A stretch of 64,000 nt of DNA from the NCBI RefSeq assembly GCF_004216695.1, contig NZ_SGXC01000002.1, positions 868,001-932,000 of the forward strand, given 5' to 3'. The DNA comes from Pigmentiphaga kullae. GTDB taxonomy: Bacteria > Pseudomonadota > Gammaproteobacteria > Burkholderiales > Burkholderiaceae_B. Numbering within the stretch: the first letter of the stretch is position 1; every line of letters begins with the position of its first letter. The translations under genes were made by a program, and so were the position numbers. This document shows positions 19,184 through 29,042 of the stretch, one piece after another. A model generated the notes under the pieces. That model saw nothing but the letters and a program-made list of their open reading frames with translations, was not told the DNA's origin and made no database searches.

Positions 19184-19189
19184 ATTATA
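19184..19189 (-). promoter_or_regulatory. Probable -10 element of an internal rpmI-rplT promoter
   Basis: Minus-strand TATAAT, a perfect -10 hexamer, starts about 5 bp after the infC stop codon. No clear -35 is visible. Confidence 0.45.
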
Positions 19190-19194
19190 CCGCG

Positions 19195-19746
19195 TTATTC
19201 GCCCGCCGCACCCTTGCCGGCCGGCAGGACCTTCTTCTTGGGCGCCAGCACCATCACCATCTGGCGGCCTTCGAGCTTGGGCATCGCCTCGACAGCGCTG
19301 ATCTCGACCAGGTCGTCGCGCACACGTTCCAGCACGCGCATGCCCAGTTCCTGGTGGGCCATCTCGCGGCCGCGGAAGCGCAGCGTGACCTTGGCCTTGT
19401 CGCCCTCTTCCAGGAACCGGCGCAGATTACGCAGCTTGACCTGGTAATCGCCTTCGTCGGTGCCAGGGCGGAACTTGACTTCCTTGACCTGGATGATCTT
19501 CTGCTTGAGCTTGGCTTCGTGCTGCCGCTTTTGCTCTTGGTACTTGAACTTGCCATAGTCCATCAGGCGGCAGACCGGAGGCTGCGCGTTGGGGGCAATT
19601 TCTACCAGATCCACATCATTCTGTTCGGAAAGCCTAACTGCTTCGGCCAGCTTGACGATGCCAAGCTGTTCGCCGTCGACCCCAATCAGGCGCACCTCAA
19701 GTGCGGTAATTTCACCATTGATGCGATTCGGCTTGTCGGTAGCGAT
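19195..19746 (-). CDS. infC: Translation initiation factor IF-3 (ATC start)
   Basis: A 183-residue IF-3 (E. coli 180). It has an N-terminal domain with [18 protein letters not shown], a basic linker ([15 protein letters not shown]) and a C-terminal domain ([13 protein letters not shown]). IF-3 prevents premature subunit joining and discriminates against non-canonical start codons. No ATG, GTG or TTG lies at the proper N terminus. The reading frame begins at ATC (19746-19744), preceded by AGGAG with an 8-nt spacer, and gives the expected family N terminus. The first standard start (GTG at 19695) would cut off 17 conserved residues. Rare starts in infC allow self-repression. It lies downstream of thrS. 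Confidence 0.95.
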   Translation of the reverse strand: MATDKPNRINGEITALEVRLIGVDGEQLGIVKLAEAVRLSEQNDVDLVEIAPNAQPPVCRLMDYGKFKYQEQKRQHEAKLKQKIIQVKEVKFRPGTDEGDYQVKLRNLRRFLEEGDKAKVTLRFRGREMAHQELGMRVLERVRDDLVEISAVEAMPKLEGRQMVMVLAPKKKVLPAGKGAAGE

Positions 19747-19845
19747 GTCTAAAACTCCTGAATTTGATTGAAACGGCCGCGTGCGGCGGGTTGCCCCGCC
19801 GCCAGCACGAGCCGTGCCCGGCCCCCGGAACGGCCAACCACGCGA

Positions 19846-21795
<1,950 letters not shown>

Positions 21796-21846
21796 TGAAG
21801 CGACCTCGAAAGAGATGAAGAAAAACCCTGGGACGAACCTGAAACG

Positions 21847-21872
21847 AAAAAACGCGGCACCGGGCCGCGTTT
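21847..21872 (-). terminator. Terminator or thrS attenuator
   Basis: Minus-strand stem ACGCGGC/GCCGCGT with a 5-nt loop, followed by six T, sits between the citrate-synthase-like gene and thrS (both leftward). It either ends the upstream transcript or acts as an attenuator in the thrS leader; the stem ends only about 52 bp before the thrS ATG. Confidence 0.75.
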
Positions 21873-22029
21873 CTTGCTTTCTGCAGGATCCCGGGCCCAG
21901 GGGGCCCGGCGGGAACGGACGATGCGATCCAGGAAACCAACGCGGCTAGCCGGCGATGTTCCCCGAGGTAGTTCGATCGAGCATGGAAATGACGCGCATG
22001 CCGTTGTCCGTTCGTGTCGCAGTAAGGGT

Positions 22030-23346
22030 CTACGTTGCCTGGGATTTTAGCACAGCGCCCCCTTGCGGCCCAGCGTGGAACTGCCCGCGCGGGCGCAGGA
22101 AGAAGCCGTTCAGCCGCTGCTCCAGCGCATGGGCGATCCAGCCCGAGGTCCGGCCCATGGCCCACAGCGCGCTGGCGGCGCCGGGCGGCAGGTCCCAGGC
22201 CGCGCAGGCCGCGACCAGGCCGAGTTCGATCCGCGGCGGCACGCCCACCCTGGCCTGGACCTCGTCCAGGAAGCGCAGCAGGGTCCCCGCGCGCCGGCCG
22301 GGACGCGGATGCGCGCGCGCCATGCGTATCAGCAGCGCCGCCCGTGGGTCCCCCTGGGGATAGGATTCGATGCCGAAGGCGGACGAGCGCGCGCGGTCGC
22401 GCACCACCCGCGCCACCCAGGCGTCGAGCTGGCCGCGCGAGCGGACGGCGGCCAGCGTGTCCTCGATGCGGTCGCATCCGCCGGCCAGGCCCGTGCCGGA
22501 CAGGGCCGCCAGCGCCGCCCCCACGCAGGCATGGAGCTCGGCGCCCACCGAGGCGGCGATGCGCGCGCTGAACGTGGGCGGCGACAACTCGTGGTCCGCG
22601 CTCAGTATCAGCATGGCGTTCAGCACCCGCAGCAGGTCGGGAGCGGCATCCTTGCCCATCGCCTCGGCCAGGTGCCGGGCCAGCGGCTTGGCGCCGGCCG
22701 GCGGCCGGTAGCGGCGCGGGTCGGACAGCAGGCCGCAGCAGCCGGCGAACGCCAGCACGAGCTGCCGCGCCGCCGGGACGGCCCCGCCGCCGCGCACTTC
22801 CTCGTCCACCGATCCGCCGCCCAGGGCCAGCGCCGCGGCCTGGAACACCCGGACCATGCGCGGTGTCTCGCCCGGCTCCGGACCGAAGGCGCCCAGTGCG
22901 CGGCGGACACGTGCCGGCAGCGGCTGGGCCGGCCAGATGCTGGCGCCCTCGGGCAGCACGCCGGTCCACAGCAGTTCGGCCACGTTCTCGAACGCCCCGG
23001 GGTATTCGACCAGTTCGGCCGCCAGGCGCCCCCGGTAGCGCGGCCCGGCCGGCGTGATTTCCGTGATTCCGGTATCGATCACGGGCTGCCCCCAGCGCAG
23101 CGCCGTCGCCGCCACCGGGCCATGGCCCATCCGGGCCTGGCTGCGCGTGCGCAGCCCCTCCACTTCGTCGCGCAGGTACAGGCGCGTCTTGCGGCCCGGC
23201 TGCGCGACCGGATGCAGCAGGCCGCGGCTGACGTAGGTGTACAGCGTGGCGGCCTTGACCCCCAGCAGACGGCACGCCTCCTTGGAATCGACGAAACCGC
23301 CGGCCTCCCAGGCCGGTCCGGCCGCGCCGTTTTCTGATGGATCCAT
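22030..23346 (-). CDS. DNA-binding citrate synthase-like protein with degenerate active site
   Basis: A 438-residue fusion. Residues about 18-60 form a MerR/excisionase-type helix-turn-helix (FVDSKEACRLLGVKAATLYT), and the remainder has the citrate synthase fold. Compared with E. coli GltA, all three catalytic residues are gone. His264 of GPAHGGAN is Leu287 in GTGLAGGC, His305 of FGHRVY is Ile326 in FGIESY, and Asp362 of NVDFYSG is Glu374 in RIELGLV. Ligand-binding blocks persist: DPRA (333-336), RTSGWIAH (399-406) and RPR (418-420). A role as metabolite-sensing regulator is therefore inferred. ATG 23346 is preferred to the upstream ATG at 23391, which falls inside a palindrome. Confidence 0.85.
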   Translation of the reverse strand: MDPSENGAAGPAWEAGGFVDSKEACRLLGVKAATLYTYVSRGLLHPVAQPGRKTRLYLRDEVEGLRTRSQARMGHGPVAATALRWGQPVIDTGITEITPAGPRYRGRLAAELVEYPGAFENVAELLWTGVLPEGASIWPAQPLPARVRRALGAFGPEPGETPRMVRVFQAAALALGGGSVDEEVRGGGAVPAARQLVLAFAGCCGLLSDPRRYRPPAGAKPLARHLAEAMGKDAAPDLLRVLNAMLILSADHELSPPTFSARIAASVGAELHACVGAALAALSGTGLAGGCDRIEDTLAAVRSRGQLDAWVARVVRDRARSSAFGIESYPQGDPRAALLIRMARAHPRPGRRAGTLLRFLDEVQARVGVPPRIELGLVAACAAWDLPPGAASALWAMGRTSGWIAHALEQRLNGFFLRPRGQFHAGPQGGAVLKSQAT

Positions 23347-23390
23347 GGTGGGGATGACGGGTTCCGAATACCCGGCGAATCGGCAATACA

Positions 23391-23428
23391 TCGATTATGC
23401 AATCGAGATTGATTCGACGTAAATCGAT
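23391..23428. promoter_or_regulatory. Candidate operator in the divergent promoter
   Basis: A perfect inverted repeat TCGATT-N4-AATCGA (23391-23406) is followed by a second, imperfect ATTGATT..AAATCGAT (23409-23428). It lies between the HTH-citrate-synthase gene and the Bug-receptor gene. Autoregulation and control of the neighbour by the HTH protein is a natural hypothesis. Confidence 0.5.
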
Positions 23429-23496
23429 CCATACACTGCGCTGCACATACCATTGCCGCCGATGCGCCAGCACCGGCGAAGACAGGAGACACCACC

Positions 23497-24489
23497 ATGA
23501 ACCCGCGCATGCCCGCCCCCCGCCGGGCCTTCCTGGCCCTTGCCCTGGCGGCCGCCCTGGCCCCGTCGGCCCACGCCCAGCCCGGCGCCTATCCGTCCCG
23601 CCCCATCACCATCGTCGTGCCGTTCCAGGCCGGCGGCGGCGCCGATACCGTGGCGCGCCTGCTGGCCACGAACATCGGCGGCCAGTTGAACGGCCAGACC
23701 GTCATCGTCGACAACCGCGCCGGCGCCTCGGGCAACATCGGCGCCAACTACGTCGCGCGCGCCGCCGCCGACGGCTACACGCTGCTGCTGACCAACAGCA
23801 CCATCACGATCAACGCGGCGCTGAATTTCACCCAGGGATACGACATCAGGAAGGACTTGCGGCCCATCGCCCAGCTCGTGTCCTCGCCGGTAGCGGTGGG
23901 CGTCAACAGCGGCTACCCCGCCCGCTCCGTGGCCGAACTGGTCAGCCACCTGCGCGCGAACCCGGGCAAGGCCAACTACTCGTCCTGCGGCAACGGCTCG
24001 CCCCAGCACTTCGCCGGCGAAGCCTTCAACCAGGGCGCCAAGGTCGACATGGTGCACGTGCCCTACAACGGCTGCGCCCCGGCCGTCAGCGACGCACTGG
24101 GCAACCAGGTTCCCATCCTGTTCAGCACCATCCCCAACATGGCGCCCCATGCCAAGACCGGCAAGCTGCGCATGCTGGGCGTCGCCTCGGCCAAGCGCCT
24201 GTCGTTCATGCCAGACGTGCCCGCCATCGCGGAAACGCCGGAATTCAAGGATCTGGACATCAGCGTCTGGTTCGGGCTGTTCGCTCCCGCCGCCACGCCG
24301 GCCGACGTGCGCGCCCGCATCGAGCAGGCGGTGCTGGCCACCCTCAAGGATCCCAAGCTGCGCCAGGACTTCCAGTCGCGCTACTACGAAGTCGACGCCC
24401 TGGGCGCCGATGGCATGGGCCGGCAGGTGGACAAGGACCTGTCCATGTACGGACAACTGGCCAGGCGGGCCAACATCAAGCTGGAATAA
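23497..24489 (+). CDS. Tripartite tricarboxylate transporter substrate-binding protein (Bug/TctC family)
   Basis: A 330-residue periplasmic receptor with a signal peptide (cut after AHA27). It has the TctC/Bug pattern YPSRPITIVVPFQAGGGADT, then VDNRAGASGNIGA and HVPYNG. Such proteins bind carboxylates such as citrate, nicotinate or amino-acid derivatives. No TctA/TctB permease genes are nearby, as for most Bug genes of Bordetella. It shares an operon with the aldolase gene (50 bp gap) and a divergent promoter with the citrate-synthase-fold regulator, which suggests a di- or tricarboxylate ligand. Confidence 0.92.
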   Translation: MNPRMPAPRRAFLALALAAALAPSAHAQPGAYPSRPITIVVPFQAGGGADTVARLLATNIGGQLNGQTVIVDNRAGASGNIGANYVARAAADGYTLLLTNSTITINAALNFTQGYDIRKDLRPIAQLVSSPVAVGVNSGYPARSVAELVSHLRANPGKANYSSCGNGSPQHFAGEAFNQGAKVDMVHVPYNGCAPAVSDALGNQVPILFSTIPNMAPHAKTGKLRMLGVASAKRLSFMPDVPAIAETPEFKDLDISVWFGLFAPAATPADVRARIEQAVLATLKDPKLRQDFQSRYYEVDALGADGMGRQVDKDLSMYGQLARRANIKLE

Positions 24490-24539
24490 CCTCGCCTTCG
24501 TCCTACTCCCTTCTCGTTCAATTTTTGTCAGGTATCGCC

Positions 24540-25271
24540 ATGTCCGCCTCTTCCCCCGCCGCAGCCGGCACGCTGCAACAAGTGATCGACGATCTGGTCG
24601 TCGCCAACCGCGTGCTGGCCAAGTACAACGTGCTGGACGGCTTCGGCCACGTCAGCGTCCGCCACCCCGAGCGGCCCGGCCACTTCCTGCTATCGCGCTC
24701 GCTCGCGCCGGAACTGGTCACCGCCGCCGACATCATGGAATTCGACGCCGAGTCCGAGCCGGTGGCCGGCGAAACGCGCACGCCCTATCTCGAACGCTAC
24801 ATCCATGGCGAGATCTACCGCGCCCGGCCCGACGTGAACGCGGTGGTCCATAGCCACTCGCCGTCGGTCATCCCCTTCGCCAGTTCGTCGGTGCGGCTGC
24901 GGCCCATCTATCACATGGCGGGCTTCCTGTCGGGGGGCGCGCCGGTGTTCGACATCCGCTGCTGCTTCGGCGCGACCGACCTGCTGGTGCGCAACCGCGA
25001 GCACGGCAAGGAACTGGCGAAGATCCTGGGCCAGCAGAACATCTCGCTGATGCGGGGCCACGGCTTCGTCACCGTCGGCAGCGACGTGCGCATCGCGGTG
25101 TACCGCGCGATGTACACCGAGAGCAACGCGGCCCTGCAGCAGAAGGCCATCGGCCTGGGCGGCGAGATCACCTATCTCGACGAGGAAGAAGCCCTGAAGG
25201 CGGACACCATGATGGCCGGCGTGATGTTCCGCCCCTGGGAACTGTGGAAGAAGAAGGCGATGGAAGGCTGA
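24540..25271 (+). CDS. Class II aldolase/adducin family protein
   Basis: A 243-residue protein of the AraD/FucA fold. Zinc-binding histidines appear in VVHSHSPSV (about 103-111) and in the later RGHGFVTVG (about 175-183). Members cleave phosphorylated sugars or act on hydroxy-carboxylates, some as decarboxylases. The catalytic Glu of true aldolases cannot be assigned with certainty. It lies downstream of the Bug receptor in the same direction; the receptor probably imports its substrate or a precursor. The start at 24540 is weakly supported. Confidence 0.87.
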   Translation: MSASSPAAAGTLQQVIDDLVVANRVLAKYNVLDGFGHVSVRHPERPGHFLLSRSLAPELVTAADIMEFDAESEPVAGETRTPYLERYIHGEIYRARPDVNAVVHSHSPSVIPFASSSVRLRPIYHMAGFLSGGAPVFDIRCCFGATDLLVRNREHGKELAKILGQQNISLMRGHGFVTVGSDVRIAVYRAMYTESNAALQQKAIGLGGEITYLDEEEALKADTMMAGVMFRPWELWKKKAMEG

Positions 25272-25322
25272 GGCCGGTCCGGGCGGCGCGGCGCCGCCCG
25301 GACTGCCCCATATCCCGCCTCC

Positions 25323-27503
25323 CTAGGCGATCTGCGGGAACGGCAGGCTGCGCAGCCGCTTGCCGCTCAGCCTGGCCACCGCGTTGGCCACCGCCGGGGC
25401 CACCGGCGGCAGACCAACCTCGCCCATGCCGCCCGGCGCATTGTCGGTCGGCATCACTTTCACCTGCACCGTCGGCGCCTGGTTGGCCCGCAAAAGCGTG
25501 TAGGTGTCCAGGTTGTGCTGCTGCACCTGCCCGCCCTTGTAGACCAGACGCTCGCCCAGCGCCGCCGACAGCCCGAACAGCGCGGCCCCCTCGACCTGGG
25601 CGCGGATGTTCGCCGGGCTGATCGCATGGCCGCAATCGACCGCGGCCCAGATGCGATGCACCACCGGCCTGCCCTCGAGCAGCGACACCTCGGCCACCAT
25701 CGCGATGAAGGTATTCCAGGCATCCGAGAAAGCCAGGCCCAGCTCGCGCCCGGCTTCCGGTTTCCGCCCCCAGCCGGCCATCGCGGCGGCCTCGCGCAGC
25801 ACCGCCTGCGCGCGCGGCTGGCCGGCCGTCAGGTCCAGCCGGTATTGCAGCGGATCCTTGCCCGAGGCCGTGGCGATCTCGTCGATCAGGGACTCCATGG
25901 AGAACTTGGTGTAGCCTGCTCCCACGGCCCGCCAGAAACTGACGTCCACGCCGCGCTGCTCGCGGCCATGTTCGATCAACTGATCGGCAATGCCATAGAC
26001 GCCATCGGCCCCTTCCATGACGGGCGAATCCCGTCCGCCCGATTTTTCATACGCGGCCGGCGCGGTCCGCGCCACGATCCCCTCGGACACCAGGCGATGC
26101 CGCCAGCCGACGATGCGCCCCTGCGCGTCGACACCGGCCACCAGGTGCTGGGCCGTCATCGGACGCGGCCGGGCCCGCAGGAAATCGTCCTCGCGGGTCC
26201 AGATGACCTGGATGGGCACGCCGGGCATGGCCTTGGCCAGCAGCGCCGCGTGCAGGCTGTAGTCGGCCTCGGCGCGCCGGCCGTAGCCGCCGCCCAGCAG
26301 CGTGATGTGGACCCGGATGTTCTCGGGCTTGTAGCCCGCGCCTGCGGCCACGGTGCCGATCACGCCCGACGGCGACTGCGAAGGCACCCAGATCTCGATG
26401 GCATCGCCCTGGGCGCGCGCCGTGCAGTTCATGGGCTCCATGGTCACGTGGGCGACATGGTCGGTCGTATAGGTGGCGCGGAAGACCCGCGCCGCCCCGG
26501 CGATCTTCCCGGCCGCATCCCCGTGCTTATGCCAGACCGCACCCGCCTCGTCCAGGCGCTCGGCCCGCGCGGCGAACTCCGCCAGCGCGGCCTCGCTGTC
26601 GTAGGAACGTGCCCTGGCCTGCTCGCTCCATTTCACCTCCAGCAGTTCGCGCGCCTTGCGGGCCGTGGCGAAGGAATCGGCCACCACCCCCACCCCGCCC
26701 GGCAGGCGAACCACCTTGCGAACCCCCGGCACCGCCAGCGCCGCCGCGTCCTTGACCTCCAGCGGCTGCTCGCCCTGCACCGGCGTGTGCAGCACCGCGG
26801 CCCACAGCATGCCGGGCAGGCGCACGTCGATACCGAACCGGGCGCCGCCGCCGGACTTGTCCGGCACGTCCACGCGCGGCAGTTCCTTGCCGATCAGCGT
26901 GAACGCGGACATGGGCTTGAGCATGCTCTTGTCCACCTTGGGCAGCGACTGCGGCGCGCGCGCCCCCTCGACCAGTTGACCGTAGGTGATGCGGCGGCCG
27001 CTGGGCCCATGGACCAGGGTGCTGCGCTCGGCGCGGATCTCGGCGGCCGGCACGCCCCATTGCTCGGCGGCGGCCTGCGCCAGCACCAGCCGGGCCTGCA
27101 GGCCGGCCAGGCGCAGCGCCTCGTAGTAGCCCTTCACCGTGCGCGAGGAGCCGGTCACCATCGCGCCGCCGAAGCCGGGATTGCCGAACCGCTTGGGATC
27201 GGCGGGCGCCTGCTCGACCCGGACCGTGCTCCAGTCCAGCTCCATTTCCTCGGCCAGGATCAACGGAATCGCCGTCATCGTGCCCTGCCCCATTTCCGAG
27301 GCGGGCGAATAGACCACGGCGGTATTGTCCGGCGACAGCGCGACCCAGGCCACCGGGCTGAAACGGGCGGCGGCGGCGTGCGCCTCGGGCAGCAGGCCGG
27401 CCAGGCCGCCGCGCACGGCGCTCCAGCCGCCCAGCACGATACCGACCGCGGCGGCGCCGGATCCGGCGATGAAGGCGCGGCGCGTGAGCTTGTTCGTTTC
27501 CAT
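25323..27503 (-). CDS. Molybdopterin-binding subunit of a xanthine dehydrogenase-family hydroxylase (IorB-like)
   Basis: A 726-residue large subunit of the isoquinoline/aldehyde oxidoreductase type. The N terminus carries a Tat signal (LTRRAFIAGSGAAAVGIVLGG), so the folded enzyme is exported with its partner. The conserved Moco segments include GAGYKPENIRVHITLLGGGYGRR and GRPRPMTAQHL-type blocks, and the catalytic Glu lies in PGGMGEVGLPPVAPA near the C terminus. It hydroxylates a heterocycle or oxidises an aldehyde in the periplasm. The small [2Fe-2S] subunit gene is upstream, 8 bp away. A cytochrome subunit or maturation factor, usual in such operons, is not seen. Confidence 0.93.
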   Translation of the reverse strand: METNKLTRRAFIAGSGAAAVGIVLGGWSAVRGGLAGLLPEAHAAAARFSPVAWVALSPDNTAVVYSPASEMGQGTMTAIPLILAEEMELDWSTVRVEQAPADPKRFGNPGFGGAMVTGSSRTVKGYYEALRLAGLQARLVLAQAAAEQWGVPAAEIRAERSTLVHGPSGRRITYGQLVEGARAPQSLPKVDKSMLKPMSAFTLIGKELPRVDVPDKSGGGARFGIDVRLPGMLWAAVLHTPVQGEQPLEVKDAAALAVPGVRKVVRLPGGVGVVADSFATARKARELLEVKWSEQARARSYDSEAALAEFAARAERLDEAGAVWHKHGDAAGKIAGAARVFRATYTTDHVAHVTMEPMNCTARAQGDAIEIWVPSQSPSGVIGTVAAGAGYKPENIRVHITLLGGGYGRRAEADYSLHAALLAKAMPGVPIQVIWTREDDFLRARPRPMTAQHLVAGVDAQGRIVGWRHRLVSEGIVARTAPAAYEKSGGRDSPVMEGADGVYGIADQLIEHGREQRGVDVSFWRAVGAGYTKFSMESLIDEIATASGKDPLQYRLDLTAGQPRAQAVLREAAAMAGWGRKPEAGRELGLAFSDAWNTFIAMVAEVSLLEGRPVVHRIWAAVDCGHAISPANIRAQVEGAALFGLSAALGERLVYKGGQVQQHNLDTYTLLRANQAPTVQVKVMPTDNAPGGMGEVGLPPVAPAVANAVARLSGKRLRSLPFPQIA

Positions 27504-27511
27504 GGCGCCTC

Positions 27512-27976
27512 CTAGGCCGCGGGCTTCTGGGCGACGCTGACCACCGCGTCGGCGATCTGGTTATAGGTCCCGCAGCGGCACAGATTGCCCGCCATGCCTT
27601 CCAGGACCTGTTCGCGCGACATCGGCCCGTCCGCCCCCGCCAGCATGCCGGCGGCGGTCATCAGCTGTCCCGACTGGCAGTAGCCGCACTGGGGCACCTG
27701 GTGGGCGATCCACGCCTGGCGCAGCGCCTGGCCGGCGCGGGTGTCCATCACCCCCTCGATCGTGGTGACCGAGGCGCCCTTGACCGCCGCCGCCGGCAGC
27801 ACACACGAACGCGTGGCCTGGCCGTTGAAATGTACGGTACAGGCGCCGCATTGCGCCATGCCGCAGCCGAACTTGGTTCCGGTGAGCTGGAAATCCTCCC
27901 GCAGCACCCACAGCAGGGGCTTGTCGTCGGCGACGTCGGCCGACACCTGCTTGCCATTGAGCATGAACTCGATCAC
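27512..27976 (-). CDS. [2Fe-2S]-binding subunit of the molybdenum hydroxylase (IorA-like)
   Basis: A 154-residue electron-transfer subunit with two clusters. The plant-type ferredoxin site is in CGMAQCGACTVHFNG (about 39-53). The helical-bundle site has cysteines in QCGYCQSGQ (about 95-103) and NLCRCGTYNQI (about 131-141). It passes electrons from the molybdenum cofactor of the downstream subunit. It has no signal of its own, as expected when it is exported with its Tat-tagged partner. Confidence 0.95.
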   Translation of the reverse strand: MIEFMLNGKQVSADVADDKPLLWVLREDFQLTGTKFGCGMAQCGACTVHFNGQATRSCVLPAAAVKGASVTTIEGVMDTRAGQALRQAWIAHQVPQCGYCQSGQLMTAAGMLAGADGPMSREQVLEGMAGNLCRCGTYNQIADAVVSVAQKPAA

Positions 27977-28087
27977 GGACTCCTCCTTGGAATAGTCGCG
28001 GCTACCTGCCGTGGCGCGGGCCGCCTGACAGCCGCCCGGCGCCGGCTCCCCATGCTAGCGGATGAGTGGCGCAAATGCCACTTTCTT

Positions 28088-28099
28088 TGAACGCGTTCA
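28088..28099. promoter_or_regulatory. 12-bp perfect palindrome upstream of the SDR gene
   Basis: TGAACGCGTTCA lies in the 279-bp gap between the divergent IorA-like and SDR genes, in a locally A/T-rich setting. It is a plausible repressor operator, but no regulator gene is adjacent and chance cannot be excluded. Confidence 0.3.
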
Positions 28100-28255
28100 T
28101 AATTTTCCAACATGCCCCGTCGCGGCGCGTTTGGGACGGACGGTACCTCACATTGAACAGGCTGGAGGTTGAACGCCAGCACGGCGCTCCCTAGCATGGA
28201 CCCCTGCCCGCGTGCGTTTCCCCGGGCATTTCCCATGAAGCAACGAAGGAACAGC

Positions 28256-29020
28256 GTGACCATAGCGTTCGAACATTCTTTCTCCTCGGATACCCGGGTT
28301 CTCGTCACCGGCGGCACATCGGGCATCGGCCGGGCCATCGCCGCGGCGTACGCCGCCGGCGGCGCCCGCGTCACGGCCACCGGCGCGACACGGCATGAAG
28401 TGGAGCGCGCGAACGGCGCCGCTGACCTCGCCCAGGTGGACTGCGTCGTCCTGGACGTGCGCGATGCGCAGGCAGTACAACGATTCGCCGCCCGGCTCCA
28501 GGATCTGGACGTGCTGGTGAACTGCGCCGGGGTGATCAGGCGCGGGGCCGAACTCACGGATCCGGCGGTTTTCGCCGATGTCGTGGACATCAATCTCAAC
28601 GGCACCATGCGCATGTGCAGCGCGCTGCGACCGGCATTGGCCGCGCGGCGCGGCGCGATCGTGAACACCACCTCCATTCTGAGCGTCTTTGGGGGCGCCC
28701 AGGTGCCGGGCTACTCGGCGTCCAAGGGGGGCGTCGCACAACTGACGAAATCCCTGGCCATCGCCTATGCGGCCGATGGCATTCGCGTCAATGCCATCGC
28801 ACCGGGTTTCGTGCAGACACCCATGGTCCAGGACATGACCGACAATGCCGAACGCTCGCGCGCGATCGAGGCGCGGACTCCGCTCAAGCGCTGGGGCCAG
28901 CCGGAAGACATGATCGGCCCCGTGATGTTTCTCGCGTCGCCGGCCGCCGCCTTCGTCACGGGAGCGGTGCTGCCCGTGGACGGCGGCTATCTGGTCATGT
29001 CCAGCGACGCCGCGGGATGA
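28256..29020 (+). CDS. Short-chain dehydrogenase/reductase
   Basis: A 254-residue classical SDR. The cofactor motif is TGGTSGIGRAI (about 17-27). NCAG is near residue 86. The catalytic Ser lies in IVNTTSILSVFG and the Tyr-Lys pair in YSASKGG. The C-terminal VDGGYLVMS is typical. The start is GTG with AAGGA 5 nt upstream; in-frame ATGs further up lack support. Substrate unknown; sequences of this kind include gluconate and sugar-alcohol dehydrogenases. It converges on the Bug gene at 29043. Confidence 0.9.
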   Translation: MTIAFEHSFSSDTRVLVTGGTSGIGRAIAAAYAAGGARVTATGATRHEVERANGAADLAQVDCVVLDVRDAQAVQRFAARLQDLDVLVNCAGVIRRGAELTDPAVFADVVDINLNGTMRMCSALRPALAARRGAIVNTTSILSVFGGAQVPGYSASKGGVAQLTKSLAIAYAADGIRVNAIAPGFVQTPMVQDMTDNAERSRAIEARTPLKRWGQPEDMIGPVMFLASPAAAFVTGAVLPVDGGYLVMSSDAAG

Positions 29021-29042
29021 GTGCGGGCGCGATGCCCCGCGC

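Noticed and set aside
22030..23391. A normal metabolic citrate or methylcitrate synthase
   Set aside because: The catalytic His, His and Asp positions are all substituted and a DNA-binding domain is fused, so a housekeeping enzyme is unlikely.
25515..27515. A 666-codon plus-strand opening across the molybdenum hydroxylase gene
   Set aside because: Antisense shadow with biased composition; the minus-strand gene has Tat and cofactor motifs.
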